Positions 52,783 to 62,120 are shown, counted from the stretch's first letter. The stretch is DNA of 64,000 nucleotides from Candidatus Bodocaedibacter vickermanii (GCF_014896945.1 NZ_CP054719.1:481153-545152), one strand, 5' to 3'. Notes: generated from the letters alone by a model not told the origin. Program-made: numbers and translations.

Positions 52783-53368
52783 TCCGTCTCCACTCTCTTA
52801 AATAATTAAATATCGTTGCTCTTCCCATAGATAAAATTTTAGCAATGTAATCAGCGGCGTTTTTTTGATTGAAGGCACCATTTTTAAACAAGGCTTCAAC
52901 CACTTGTTTTTTTTGACCATTCGTTAATGTGGTTAAACTCCAACCATAACTATGAAGCAGTTCATGGATGACCAAATGCAATCGTTCATGCCAATCATTT
53001 TTTAATAATTCTTTGGGTTCAGGCTGTGATGGGTTGTTAAAGAACTGCGAAACCAACGATTGAATTTGATTAAGAACTGACACATCAAAATTCAGACACA
53101 GTAAAAAGTTTTTTTCGCCACTTTCATCAAGCAAAACATTAATAGAACGAATGATTTTACCGCTATGATTTAGTTGAAAGTTGATTACTTCTCCTACTTG
53201 ATAATCTCGAACATCTTGTAAAAAAGACTCTCCTATCTTTTGTCCAGATAAATTGCCTTCAATAAAAACAATTTTATTTGATTTCAAATCACAAATGATG
53301 ACTTCAATCAGGGGGCTGATTAACTTTCCTAAAGCTGTACACAATGGAATATATACTTGAAAGCTCAT
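52772..53368 (-). CDS. YheO/DauR-type transcriptional regulator
   Basis: The N-terminal 110 residues form a PAS-like YheO sensor domain (IEVIICDLKSNKIVFIEGNLSGQ and GEVINFQLNHSGKIIRSINV). The C-terminal part is a helix-turn-helix of the HTH_22 type: QKKQVVEALFKNGAFNQKNAADYIAKILSMGRATIFNYLREWR (segments VEALFKNGAFNQKNAADYIA and ATIFNYLREW). DauR, a family member, controls D-arginine use. Paired with the aminotransferase in one operon, it may sense an amino acid, but that is inference. Confidence 0.8.
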   Translation of the reverse strand: MSFQVYIPLCTALGKLISPLIEVIICDLKSNKIVFIEGNLSGQKIGESFLQDVRDYQVGEVINFQLNHSGKIIRSINVLLDESGEKNFLLCLNFDVSVLNQIQSLVSQFFNNPSQPEPKELLKNDWHERLHLVIHELLHSYGWSLTTLTNGQKKQVVEALFKNGAFNQKNAADYIAKILSMGRATIFNYLREWRRNEN

Positions 53369-53404
53369 GGCACTTAATTACTAATAATAAACTTAATTTA
53401 TACT

Positions 53405-53438
53405 AAAAAGTATACTTATACAAATAAAAATACTTTTT
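53405..53438. promoter_or_regulatory. Inverted repeat upstream of the YheO-type regulator
   Basis: AAAAAGTAT and ATACTTTTT form nine-base arms around 16 bases, 37 bases before the regulator start. Autoregulation through this site is possible. Sequence is very AT-rich, so chance is a real alternative. Confidence 0.35.
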
Positions 53439-53490
53439 AATCTTATTGTTTTTTTATAGTGAAACTTATAGCTAGACTAATTTAATTTGA

Positions 53491-53600
53491 GTATGAAGGA
53501 CGAAGCGAAACATGTACTAAGGCGTACATTAACGACTGAGTGACGCATACCCAGACTATAAGGAGTCAGTTATACATGGTGCACATGTCCCTATCCTGAA
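53491..53600 (+). other. GC-richer intergenic segment with inverted repeats, unassigned
   Basis: In an AT-rich gap before tRNA-Glu this segment stands out. GTATG (53491) can pair with CATAC (53546), enclosing ATGTAC/GTACAT with a six-base loop, and CCCT/AGGG lies further right. A 16-codon frame from 53493 (MKDEAKHVLRRTLTTE) is also possible. It could be a small RNA or leader; no family is recognised. Confidence 0.3.
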
Positions 53601-53721
53601 ACAGGGTAAAGCATAGAAAATCAGACTGATTAAACTAAATATTAATAATTTTGGCGTATTATGAAAAATAGTAATTGACCGACGGTCATTAATTCGTTAT
53701 AAAGACAACCAGAAAGTCCAC

Positions 53722-53796
53722 GTCCCCTTCGTCTAGCGGTTAGGACATCACCCTTTCACGGTGAAGACACGGGTTCGATTCCCGTAGGGGATGCCA
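53722..53796 (+). tRNA. tRNA-Glu (TTC)
   Basis: The acceptor stem GTCCCCT pairs with AGGGGAT with a terminal G-T pair. The anticodon loop CTTTCAC carries TTC, and the T arm is CGGGTTCGATTCCCG. CCA is encoded. The stop of the convergent DUF2628 gene begins two bases later. Confidence 0.97.
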
Positions 53797-53797
53797 T

Positions 53798-54274
53798 TTA
53801 AGCATCAATATACACATCACTAGATATCTCAACAGTTTCGGACTCAAAATAGTACTGAATTTGAGAAACAATACCAACGACGATAATGTGACTACAGATC
53901 AATACAACCAACGGAATATTTCCAGGATTCATCTTTTGGTTGCGAACATGGGCTTGCTTCACGAAATAGATATAGATGCTGTCGCCAAACATTCCTACTC
54001 CAATGTTCATGAACAGCCCAAACAGCAACAGCCCAGTCGGCAAATATGATAAAATGACAGAAACTATCATTAACAAAATATACGCAGCATACAACCGTCG
54101 ATACAGCATCCAAATGGGGGCAAACAGACAGGCCACCCAATTCCAATTAATCAGCTCGCCTTTTTGAAAGGCGTTCAGATAATGCGCTGTATTGGATGAA
54201 ACCTCACCCGTGATGTTTTCAGGATCTTGATCTTTTCGTATAGCACTATAAAAGTCTTGTAACTCAAATTTCAT
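53798..54274 (-). CDS. DUF2628-type membrane protein, paralogue 3
   Basis: The short N-terminal motif FYSAIRKDQDP is shared with its two neighbours, and WNWVACLFAPIWMLYRRLY is the DUF2628 hallmark before a group of about three membrane segments. The C-terminus is longer and acidic. Function of the family is unknown. It is the last of three tandem paralogues downstream of era, and it ends two bases from tRNA-Glu on the other strand. Confidence 0.75.
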   Translation of the reverse strand: MKFELQDFYSAIRKDQDPENITGEVSSNTAHYLNAFQKGELINWNWVACLFAPIWMLYRRLYAAYILLMIVSVILSYLPTGLLLFGLFMNIGVGMFGDSIYIYFVKQAHVRNQKMNPGNIPLVVLICSHIIVVGIVSQIQYYFESETVEISSDVYIDA

Positions 54275-54283
54275 CTCTCGTTC

Positions 54284-54769
54284 CTATTCTATCATTACTA
54301 AGTACAGTTTTAGCGCCACCAGCGACACTATTCCAAACAGGACAACCCCAACTACCCCTGCATACACAGCAAGCCTTGACGGCGAAGATTTCACCCCTCT
54401 TGCAAATCGCCTGCGTGTATTATTGATGTATAAGCTGTTTGCAAACAGGCTAATATAGATTGAAAAGACTAACTCTAAACAATCAACAAGGGTATCATTT
54501 TTGGTATATTGCCGAATCCCGAGTTCAATTCCAAACCATAGGATTGGAAATACAAGCGCCAACGCATACAGTCTGCGGTATAAAAACCAAATCGGTCCTA
54601 AAAAAATAGCCGGAATATTCCGGCTAACAAATAAAGGCTTATACCCCTTGGTTCTAAAGAGTTTTATATACCGCCTCGTCCCATAAGTCAGAGCCTCTTC
54701 CCCTGCTTCTGCAAGTGTTTGAGGCTCAAACTTATGACGGATGGCAAAGTAAACCTCTTCAATGTTCAT
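54284..54769 (-). CDS. DUF2628-type membrane protein, paralogue 2
   Basis: I start at MNIEEVYFAIRHKFEPQTLAE because AGGAACC precedes it and it aligns with the neighbours; a longer frame runs into the upstream gene. SRNIPAIFLGPIWFLYRRLYAL is the family motif, followed by membrane segments and a basic cytoplasmic loop (NTRRRFARGVKSSP). It is separated by nine and fourteen bases from its neighbours. Confidence 0.75.
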   Translation of the reverse strand: MNIEEVYFAIRHKFEPQTLAEAGEEALTYGTRRYIKLFRTKGYKPLFVSRNIPAIFLGPIWFLYRRLYALALVFPILWFGIELGIRQYTKNDTLVDCLELVFSIYISLFANSLYINNTRRRFARGVKSSPSRLAVYAGVVGVVLFGIVSLVALKLYLVMIE

Positions 54770-54783
54770 GATATGGTTCCTGT

Positions 54784-55296
54784 TTAGAAAAGCTTTAGCC
54801 ATCCCATTGAAACTAAACCAAGCACCACAGCTATAGAAATCACTGTTTGTATTAATATGTAAATCACACAACTTTTGGCGGATCCCTCAGATCTATATCC
54901 TTTTAAACTTCTACGTTTTACGTTCTGAAAATATAGTGCATTTCCAAACACCCCCACCACCGCATTAATAATGTATGCAATATAATCCCCAACAACATAT
55001 TCATACAAGGCAATGGTTGCTACACCCCCTACAATAAATAGTATAAATGCGTGAAGATACATTCTACGAAATGCAAACCACCCAGGACCAAAAATTATGG
55101 CGGGTATATTTCTACTAATAAACAATTGATTATTCATATGACCAATAAATTGTTTTAAGTAGAAACGGGTATCTGTCGTTAAAGTTCTAGCTTGTAATAA
55201 TGCGTATTTCTCATCATCTAACTGATCAACAACCTCTGCATAAGTTGCTGGATCATTCTTATGACGGATGGCTGTATAAAATTCTTCTATCTTCAT
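54784..55296 (-). CDS. DUF2628-type membrane protein, paralogue 1
   Basis: It begins KIEEFYTAIRHKNDPATYAE and has SRNIPAIIFGPGWFAFRRMY, matching the DUF2628 pattern and nearly identical over SRNIPAI to the next paralogue. Three to four membrane segments follow, with a basic loop (NVKRRSLKGYRS). GGAG stands seven bases before the start, one base after the lipoprotein stop. The three copies have clearly diverged, so they are retained old duplicates. Confidence 0.75.
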   Translation of the reverse strand: MKIEEFYTAIRHKNDPATYAEVVDQLDDEKYALLQARTLTTDTRFYLKQFIGHMNNQLFISRNIPAIIFGPGWFAFRRMYLHAFILFIVGGVATIALYEYVVGDYIAYIINAVVGVFGNALYFQNVKRRSLKGYRSEGSAKSCVIYILIQTVISIAVVLGLVSMGWLKLF

Positions 55297-55297
55297 C

Positions 55298-56743
55298 TTA
55301 ATTCTCCTTACGAATGAATAACATTAAATGAGCTGGTATTTTTGAATACCCATACCCAAACCTAAAATCTAATAACTGCAATGGCATGCTCTCATATGCT
55401 TTGTTCAGCTCTGGCTGTTTGAATGCCGCAAACGATTCTCCATAAGGCCCAACATATTGACCAAACAAATTAGCAGCCCAATCATTCTTTTTGTAAAACT
55501 TAAATGGCACACCGGAATCATCTTGTAATACAGCACGGCTTGTATTTAAGACAGTATTCCGCATCCAAGCAAATTCTTTCATGTGCATTAAGAATGACGC
55601 CGACTTTACAAATGTCATCGTTGTGCCAAGCTTGCTTTGAATGAAATTACGCAACCCCGCATTGGATGCCATCGGCGCATCCGACAAGTCTGTTCTGAAA
55701 TAATAGATTGTTTGCTCAAACCCTTGCGTAGGATGCGTTACTTTTATTTCAACACCAAAGTTCCCTGACGCTGTCTTTGTCGCCTCAGGTGTTAAATAAC
55801 GTAAGCTACCATCAGCGTTCAACGTAACCCACTGAACAGCCTTAACATCGCGGTCTAATACCTTTAACATCAACAACATTCCTGGCAACACACCACGGGT
55901 TCCGTTACGGCTGAAATCCGACGACATATCAAGCGTACGGAAGAAACTACGAATAAACACAGATTCAACAGCTTTGCGAATCGTTTCCATCTTGGTCTTT
56001 GTTAAAGGCTTCTGCCATTCGCTCACAGTTTCAGCTGTTCCAACGTATTCCATCCCCATCATCACGTATGTTTGTTGGTTAGGGAAAAACGTCAACATGT
56101 TCACAACATCAGGCCCACTGAATGGGTAAAACAATGTTTCATCGGGGCGTGGAACATTGATTAAATGCTGATCGCGCCATGCCGTCATTTTAGACAAATT
56201 GCGCCCCTCATAACTGGCTTTCATGTCCATGATTGCTTTTGTATGGGCTTCTTCTTCAGGTGTACACACTGCAGATGTCACTGGCTTACCTAATAAATGT
56301 AACCCTAATGCATTCGGATCAAAAAATGCAGTCGCTTGTGGCGCATTCGTTGCAGAAAAATCTTTTGCTCTTCGTATAAAAACAGATGGAGCTACTTTCG
56401 CTTCTGGTTTCTTTTCAGCACTCTTAACACTTTCTTTCTTAGGTGTTTCCGCTTGCTTTGCAGGCAAAGTAATCTCATGGTTTATGCGTTCGGGAATAAC
56501 GATAACCTGTTCTTTTTTGCTAACTGAATTGGTCAATTCCATCGGATTAGTGGATGCAACAACATCTCCTTGGGCATCCTTTTCAAGCTCAACCCCTTTA
56601 TTTTGGTCATCATTCAATAAATCTTGGGCATCAATGGTGATTTCATCATCAAGGACAAAATCATCCAAGGTTGGGTGTTCAGTTGCACATGCTGTAAGCA
56701 AAAGCGCTGTTGAGAAAATAAGTGAAGTCGAAGTGTATTTCAT
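55298..56743 (-). CDS. Large lipoprotein of unknown family
   Basis: The signal ends in the lipobox LLTAC. Residues 20-135 are low-complexity and charged (Asp/Glu, then Lys/Pro), typical of a periplasm-spanning linker. A globular domain follows with TLFYPFSGPDVVNMLTFFPNQQTYVMMG (in pieces: YPFSGPDVVNML and FFPNQQTYVMMGMEYVG), FFRTLDMSSDFSRNGTRGVLP and KFYKKNDWAANLFGQY. I recall no named family. It sits where recO usually follows era in alphaproteobacteria, and is transcribed with the three membrane paralogues. Confidence 0.7.
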   Translation of the reverse strand: MKYTSTSLIFSTALLLTACATEHPTLDDFVLDDEITIDAQDLLNDDQNKGVELEKDAQGDVVASTNPMELTNSVSKKEQVIVIPERINHEITLPAKQAETPKKESVKSAEKKPEAKVAPSVFIRRAKDFSATNAPQATAFFDPNALGLHLLGKPVTSAVCTPEEEAHTKAIMDMKASYEGRNLSKMTAWRDQHLINVPRPDETLFYPFSGPDVVNMLTFFPNQQTYVMMGMEYVGTAETVSEWQKPLTKTKMETIRKAVESVFIRSFFRTLDMSSDFSRNGTRGVLPGMLLMLKVLDRDVKAVQWVTLNADGSLRYLTPEATKTASGNFGVEIKVTHPTQGFEQTIYYFRTDLSDAPMASNAGLRNFIQSKLGTTMTFVKSASFLMHMKEFAWMRNTVLNTSRAVLQDDSGVPFKFYKKNDWAANLFGQYVGPYGESFAAFKQPELNKAYESMPLQLLDFRFGYGYSKIPAHLMLFIRKEN

Positions 56744-56755
56744 GGTTTATTCCTA

Positions 56756-57646
56756 TTAAAACTCTAATCCTTGATCTTGAAAATATTGAGGCTTGTTCTT
56801 CCAGTCTTCTTTTACAACAACCTGCAAGAAAAGTTGTACTTTTTTCTGTATCAGTTGTCGAATATCTTTTTGGGCAGCTTCACGCACTTTTTTAATCAAT
56901 GTTCCGTTATGCCCCAATACGATACCTTTATGATTATTTTTTTCAATAACAATCCGTTGATAGATCTGAACTTTTCCTGGAGTGTCCTCTTTCCACAACT
57001 CATGTTGCACCATCAGGCCGTATGGAATCTCTTGATGTAAGAATGCAAACAACTTTTCACGGGTAAATTCTGTCGCTAAATCTTGCAATGATAAATCTGT
57101 TAAATCGTCTTCTTCAAACAACCACGGACCTTCTGGCATTTTTTGATTGATATATTTCAACAAATCCTCAGTGCCCTGTGCTTTCAATGCAGAGATCATA
57201 AATATCTCATTAAAGCCATAGGTTTCACTGATCGTTTGCGCAAGCACTAACAACTTATCTTTTGGTGTTTTATCAACCTTATTTAATACCACGCAAATGG
57301 GGCGCCCCGACTGCTTTGCGATTGTTAATAAGCGTTCGTGATCTGTAAGGCGTTTGCACGCATCAATAATCACGCAGACTAAGTCCGCCTCTTGAATTGC
57401 TTGTAAAGCAACATTCACCATTGCTTTATCTAATCGGGTGGATGGCGTAAAGATCCCGGGGGTGTCTAAAAAGGCCACTTGAGTATTTTCTTGAATAAAC
57501 ACACCTAACACACGACGACGCGTGGTTTGTACTTTGGGTGTAACAATAGATACTTTTGCGCCAATAACTGTATTCATTAATGTGGATTTACCTGCGTTAG
57601 GTAACCCAATTAATGCGACGTATCCAAATTGTGTAGGGGTTGACAT
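56756..57646 (-). CDS. era: GTPase Era
   Basis: Era binds the 3' end of 16S rRNA and assists 30S maturation. The GTPase motifs are GLPNAGKSTLMN, DTPGIFTPSTRLD and NKVDKTP, and the C-terminal KH domain carries VIVLGHNGTLIKKVREAA-like GxxG sequence (GIVLGHNGTLIKKV). The length of 296 is normal. It is translated after rnc with a seven-base gap. Confidence 0.97.
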   Translation of the reverse strand: MSTPTQFGYVALIGLPNAGKSTLMNTVIGAKVSIVTPKVQTTRRRVLGVFIQENTQVAFLDTPGIFTPSTRLDKAMVNVALQAIQEADLVCVIIDACKRLTDHERLLTIAKQSGRPICVVLNKVDKTPKDKLLVLAQTISETYGFNEIFMISALKAQGTEDLLKYINQKMPEGPWLFEEDDLTDLSLQDLATEFTREKLFAFLHQEIPYGLMVQHELWKEDTPGKVQIYQRIVIEKNNHKGIVLGHNGTLIKKVREAAQKDIRQLIQKKVQLFLQVVVKEDWKNKPQYFQDQGLEF

Positions 57647-57653
57647 GAAATTC

Positions 57654-58325
57654 CTATAATGTTTTTAACATAGCTAATAACTTGTGTGCACACTCGTTTT
57701 CAGCCATTTTCTTATTGCTACCTTTTGCGGTCATCTGATAATCATTAACACTACATTCCACTGTAATTTCCGGATTATGTGATGGACCACTTTGAGTAAT
57801 TAGTTTGTATTTTGGTAAAATTTTGAATTGAGCTTGAGCATATTCTTGCAATTGAGTTTTATTATCTTTAACGGCACCTTGCTGATGCAGCATGGGTTCC
57901 CAAAACTTGCGAATGACTTTATTTGCAGCAGACAGCCCCCCATCATAATAAATGGCTCCAATCAACGCTTCGCAAGCATCTGACAAGAACGTCATCCACT
58001 GGGTGTTGTTTTCTTCTGATGCTCTGGAATATTTAAAGACTGTTGGGATCGTCATTAACCTTGCAACTTTAGCCACAGTTTCCCGACAGACTAACCACGC
58101 TAATCGTCTCGCAAGTTCGCCTTCCTTAGCCGTTTTGAATTCTTGGTATAACATATCACCAACAATCAAACCTAACACTCTATCTCCCACAAACTCCAAC
58201 CGTTCAAAATGATTGATCGGCATTTTGTCTTTTTGGTTAGAATAAAAGCTAGGATGTGTTAGAGCAAACTCTAATAAGTATGGCTTATTAAATTGATACC
58301 CTAAAGCAACTTGCAAATCGATCAT
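57654..58325 (-). CDS. rnc: Ribonuclease III
   Basis: RNase III cleaves double-stranded RNA in rRNA processing. I choose the ATG that overlaps the lepB stop as ATGA, giving 223 residues; a longer TTG-initiated frame reads into lepB. The signature HFERLEFVGDRVLGL with catalytic acidic residues, the LSDACEALIGAIYYDGG helix, and a C-terminal double-stranded-RNA-binding domain (TQLQEYAQAQFKILPKY, then AKGSNKKMAENECAHKLL) are all present. Confidence 0.96.
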   Translation of the reverse strand: MIDLQVALGYQFNKPYLLEFALTHPSFYSNQKDKMPINHFERLEFVGDRVLGLIVGDMLYQEFKTAKEGELARRLAWLVCRETVAKVARLMTIPTVFKYSRASEENNTQWMTFLSDACEALIGAIYYDGGLSAANKVIRKFWEPMLHQQGAVKDNKTQLQEYAQAQFKILPKYKLITQSGPSHNPEITVECSVNDYQMTAKGSNKKMAENECAHKLLAMLKTL

Positions 58326-59062
58326 GGAGAAATACGTTTCATCAAACGTTCTTTTAATAAATCTAATGAGATCCAATTGGTTAGGTCAAATAATGATCGC
58401 GCATTGGTGGAAAACCAAATAAGATCTGCACGACCAATCAAATTCTCCTTATGGATAGTTCCTATATTAGAAAAACGACTATCCATAGACTGATCGCGGT
58501 TATCTCCCATCAAGAAGTAGTGATCTTCTGGCACCACAAATTCTTGAGTATTATCTGCGAAACCTGCAGACCAATCTGTATTTACTTTCAAAATTTTATG
58601 ACGAACGCCATTAGGCAAAGTTTCAAAATAGATACGCCCTTTAACTTTTTTCCCTCTTTGATTATAAAAGGAATACTCGTCGCCAGCTTCCATCAATACT
58701 TTTTTACCATTAATATGCAAGACACCTTCGATCATCTGAATACGATCTCCGGGCAGTCCGATCAGCCGCTTAATGTAATCACGGTCTTGATCTTGAGGCA
58801 CACGAACAACAATGACATCTCCACGCTCTGGTTCCTGAGCCAACCAACGCGTCGCCCAAGACGATGGAGTGTATGGAATTGATAAGGGTGAGAATCCATA
58901 AGGAAAATTTGCAACTGCAATAAAATCACCGATATTCGCTGTTGGAACCATAGATTCTGATGGAATACGTGACAACCCATAAAACGTAAATCGAATCCCC
59001 ATCACAACCAAAAAGATGATTGCTAACTCTTTTATAAACGCACTAATACTTTGCTTTTTCAT
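58322..59062 (-). CDS. lepB: Signal peptidase I
   Basis: LepB removes signal peptides of exported proteins. The start MKKQSISAF has AGGA seven bases upstream. One membrane anchor (residues 10-30) is followed by the catalytic Ser37 in RIPSESMVPT and the general base Lys98 in RDYIKRLIGLPGDRI, with the conserved YFLMGDNRDQSMDSRF box. The length of 246 is normal. The stop overlaps rnc by four bases. Its many likely substrates include the small secreted proteins of this window. Confidence 0.96.
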   Translation of the reverse strand: MKKQSISAFIKELAIIFLVVMGIRFTFYGLSRIPSESMVPTANIGDFIAVANFPYGFSPLSIPYTPSSWATRWLAQEPERGDVIVVRVPQDQDRDYIKRLIGLPGDRIQMIEGVLHINGKKVLMEAGDEYSFYNQRGKKVKGRIYFETLPNGVRHKILKVNTDWSAGFADNTQEFVVPEDHYFLMGDNRDQSMDSRFSNIGTIHKENLIGRADLIWFSTNARSLFDLTNWISLDLLKERLMKRISP

Positions 59063-59071
59063 AGGCAATTC

Positions 59072-59467
59072 CTAGCTATATGTTTCAATAATTACAAAGG
59101 CTATAGCATAAGCTACTTCATCCGACAATGAAAGGTGTATTTTCTTTGGACCCAAGTATAAAGTTTCAAAGAATACAGCCGTTTCCCCATCTAACCGCAC
59201 TTCTGGTTTTCCCAGTTTATTGCGAACTACATAGATCTGTGATAACCTCACTTGGTCAACAAACCCAGTTCCAAATGCTTTTGCCACAGCTTCTTTTGCG
59301 GCAAATCGTTTAGCAAGAAAAGGTATTTTTTGAGCCGATGAAGCTTCATTAAATTCTTTTATTTCTGAAGGATGAAAGCATCTTTTTAAGAAACGATCTG
59401 AAAACTGATCGTAAGTTTTTCGTATTCGTTCAATCTGAACTATATCTGTTCCAACACCTAAAATCAT
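59072..59467 (-). CDS. acpS: Holo-[acyl-carrier-protein] synthase
   Basis: AcpS transfers phosphopantetheine to acyl carrier protein. It has GVGTDIVQIERI with the metal-binding Asp, FLAKRFAAKEAVAKAFGTG, and LSLSDEVAYAIAFVII at the end. The length of 131 is normal. It overlaps the end of the rel gene by four bases, part of the rpoZ-to-era string from which pdxJ is missing. Confidence 0.96.
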   Translation of the reverse strand: MILGVGTDIVQIERIRKTYDQFSDRFLKRCFHPSEIKEFNEASSAQKIPFLAKRFAAKEAVAKAFGTGFVDQVRLSQIYVVRNKLGKPEVRLDGETAVFFETLYLGPKKIHLSLSDEVAYAIAFVIIETYS

Positions 59468-61662
59468 ACGCGCTCCACCGACATTACCAAGGGTTCACCT
59501 TTTAATTCCATAATCAATCGATTTAATTGATCTGCATTATTCACTTGTAATTCTACCAACAAATCGCAATGTTCAGAATCCCGTTTTGTAACTTTAAGGT
59601 TATCTATATTGGCCTTCAAGCGACTTGTTGCCGCAGATACCACAGCAAGTGCTCCAGATCTGTTTTCAACAACGACGCGTAACACAACATCAAACACCGA
59701 CAATTCATAATCCGAAATGCCGCCCCACTCTACATCAATCCATTTTTCAGGACTTTCCTGAAACTGCGCAAGATTCTGACATGTGTTTTTATGTATTTTT
59801 ACACCACGCCCTGTCGAAATAATTCCGACAATAGGCTCTCCCGGCAGTGGATGACAACATTTAGCATAATGTAATGCCATTCCAGGAATCAACCCCCGTA
59901 TAGCAACAGAGGTTGTCTTCTCTTGTTTTTTTGATATCGATTTATCATTTAATTTAAGCGGGATATCGGTTGGGAAAGCCTCATCTTTCTTAACTGCAGC
60001 TCCGCCGTCTAAGGTTCTAAAAAAATCCAAAACCGCCGTTACGGATACAAGCCCCATTCCAACTTGCGTAAACAAATCAACAGGACTTTCAACCCTAAAG
60101 TAACGCGCAGCTTTCCGCATATCGGGATGCGCTAACTCTAGTTTATCCGACCTCACACCTGCCTTTAACATATTTTTACCCAACAATGCATATTCTTCAC
60201 GTTGCTGTTCACGAATAAATCTACGAATTGCTGATTTAGCCTTGCCGGTAATTACAAACCGTTCCCAAGCCATAGACGGCGTTTGATTCTTGGCTGTAAT
60301 AATTTCAACTTGATCACCATTTTTTAGCTCTACTCGCAACGGCATCATACGACCGTTCACCTTGCATCCCACACAATGATTACCAACCGCACTGTGGATC
60401 GCGTACGCAAAATCAACTGGAGTCGCTCCCTGAGGTAACGAAATAATATCGCCTGCAGGTGTAAAGCAAAACACCTTGTCTTGGTACATTTCCATCTTAG
60501 TATGTTCCAAGAATTCTTCTGGACTATTAGAATGTTCCAGAATATCGACTAATTCTCGGATCCATTTAAAGATGCTTTTTTCTCGATTATCCCCTTTGCC
60601 TTGCTTATATTCCCAATGCGCAGCAACCCCCATCTCATTGACTTCATGCATATGTTGAGTGCGAATTTGTACTTCGATATTATACCCAAAAGGTCCAATA
60701 ATGCAGGTGTGCAATGATTGATAACTATTGGATTTAGGCGTACTAATATAATCTTTAAATCGACCAGGTACCACCGGGTATGTGCTATGCAGAATTCCTA
60801 AAACTTGATAACATTCTGCAGTTGTCTCAACCAAAATTCTGTATGCAAAAATATCGGAAAGCTGCTCAAATGGCAGGTTTTTAGATTGCATCTTTTTCCA
60901 AATGGAATATGTTGCCTTTTCACGCCCCGATACATAACACCGAATACTATTGCTGCTAATTGATTGCTGCAACTCTTGAATGACTCGCGTAACAATGGCT
61001 TTATCTTTTGTAAACAGATGCTTTTTTCGACGTTCAATCGCTTCGTAAATCTCTGGGTGCAAGACTTTAAAACAAATATTTGAAAGCTCGTCATATAAAC
61101 TTTGCATTCCAATGCGTTGAGCTAATGGTGCATAAATTTCTTGAGTTTCCAATGCTTTTCTACGCATTTTTTCTGGAGACTTCAGAAATCGTATCGTACG
61201 CATGTTATGCAAACGATCCATCAACTTAATTAGCAGAACTCTCACATCCATTGACATGGCCAAAACTAGTTTGCGCAAATTTTCTGCTTGCTCTGATTTT
61301 TCAGACGATTCTGGATTAATTTCAATTGAGTTTAGCTTAGTAACGCCATCAACCAATCGCGCAACATCAGCACCAAATTCTTTTTCAATATCAGCAAGTG
61401 TGGCGGCTGTATCTTCAACGGTATCGTGAAGTAAGGCTGTAATAATACTTTGAGAATCTAATTTCCAAGTCGTCGCAATGCGCGCAACTTCTAAGGGGTG
61501 AACAAAATATGGTTCCCCGGAAGATCGTTGTTGGAACCGGTGGTGAAATTTAGAAAACTCATAGGCTTTGATAATAAGACTCTCCTTGGCATCAGGCTCG
61601 TAAACTTTTACGAGCTCAACCAAATCCGCAGCCATTAGTGTAAATTTATAATCATCGCCCAT
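59464..61662 (-). CDS. spoT: Bifunctional (p)ppGpp synthetase/hydrolase, RelA/SpoT family
   Basis: This long Rsh protein makes and degrades (p)ppGpp, the stringent-response alarmone. The N-terminal HD hydrolase domain is intact (HPLEVARIA, then HDTVED with His79-Asp80), so it should be able to hydrolyse. The synthetase domain has SGREKATYSIWKKM, DIFAYRILV and SYQSLHTCIIGPFG. A TGS domain (KVFCFTPAGDIISLPQGATPVDFAYAIHS) and a C-terminal ACT domain follow. The length of 732 is standard. It is the only family member in the window. Annotated as rel, relA or spoT in different genomes. Confidence 0.95.
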   Translation of the reverse strand: MGDDYKFTLMAADLVELVKVYEPDAKESLIIKAYEFSKFHHRFQQRSSGEPYFVHPLEVARIATTWKLDSQSIITALLHDTVEDTAATLADIEKEFGADVARLVDGVTKLNSIEINPESSEKSEQAENLRKLVLAMSMDVRVLLIKLMDRLHNMRTIRFLKSPEKMRRKALETQEIYAPLAQRIGMQSLYDELSNICFKVLHPEIYEAIERRKKHLFTKDKAIVTRVIQELQQSISSNSIRCYVSGREKATYSIWKKMQSKNLPFEQLSDIFAYRILVETTAECYQVLGILHSTYPVVPGRFKDYISTPKSNSYQSLHTCIIGPFGYNIEVQIRTQHMHEVNEMGVAAHWEYKQGKGDNREKSIFKWIRELVDILEHSNSPEEFLEHTKMEMYQDKVFCFTPAGDIISLPQGATPVDFAYAIHSAVGNHCVGCKVNGRMMPLRVELKNGDQVEIITAKNQTPSMAWERFVITGKAKSAIRRFIREQQREEYALLGKNMLKAGVRSDKLELAHPDMRKAARYFRVESPVDLFTQVGMGLVSVTAVLDFFRTLDGGAAVKKDEAFPTDIPLKLNDKSISKKQEKTTSVAIRGLIPGMALHYAKCCHPLPGEPIVGIISTGRGVKIHKNTCQNLAQFQESPEKWIDVEWGGISDYELSVFDVVLRVVVENRSGALAVVSAATSRLKANIDNLKVTKRDSEHCDLLVELQVNNADQLNRLIMELKGEPLVMSVERV

Positions 61663-61679
61663 GAATGTATTTTAACTAT

Positions 61680-62120
61680 TTAGAATTTGTCTTCTTCGTT
61701 TGCATCAACCTCTAAATCTACGTCACCCAAGTCATCATCATCTAAAATCTCTTCACCATCAATTTGCATATGGTCTTCAAGATTTTCTTCTACAGAACCT
61801 AAAGATTCTAATTCACGACTTAATTGAGCAATTTGTTCAGACCAGTCTTTTTCGTCTACAATTTCTTCTTCACGTTCCATAACGTCAGACTCAAAGTGAA
61901 TTTTTTGCATAGAAGAAACCAATTCTTCTTCAAAAATATCTGATAACGCTTGATCAGAAGCAATTTCTCGAAGTGCCAATACTGGATTCTTATCGTTGTC
62001 TCGTTTAACTAAAGGAGCAATTCCTCTAGCTAATTTTTTAGCGCGATTTCCCGCCACTAATACCAACTTAAATCGATTCGAAATTTTTCTTGTACAATCT
62101 TCAACTGTTACGCGAGCCAT
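61680..62120 (-). CDS. rpoZ: RNA polymerase omega subunit
   Basis: Omega assists assembly of RNA polymerase and, with ppGpp, contributes to its regulation. It begins [33 protein letters not shown] and is therefore the standard alphaproteobacterial form (core: [13 protein letters not shown] and RAKKLARGI). The C-terminal 60 residues are strongly acidic, longer than in enterobacteria. Its position next to the rel gene is conserved in this class. Confidence 0.95.
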   Translation of the reverse strand: MARVTVEDCTRKISNRFKLVLVAGNRAKKLARGIAPLVKRDNDKNPVLALREIASDQALSDIFEEELVSSMQKIHFESDVMEREEEIVDEKDWSEQIAQLSRELESLGSVEENLEDHMQIDGEEILDDDDLGDVDLEVDANEEDKF

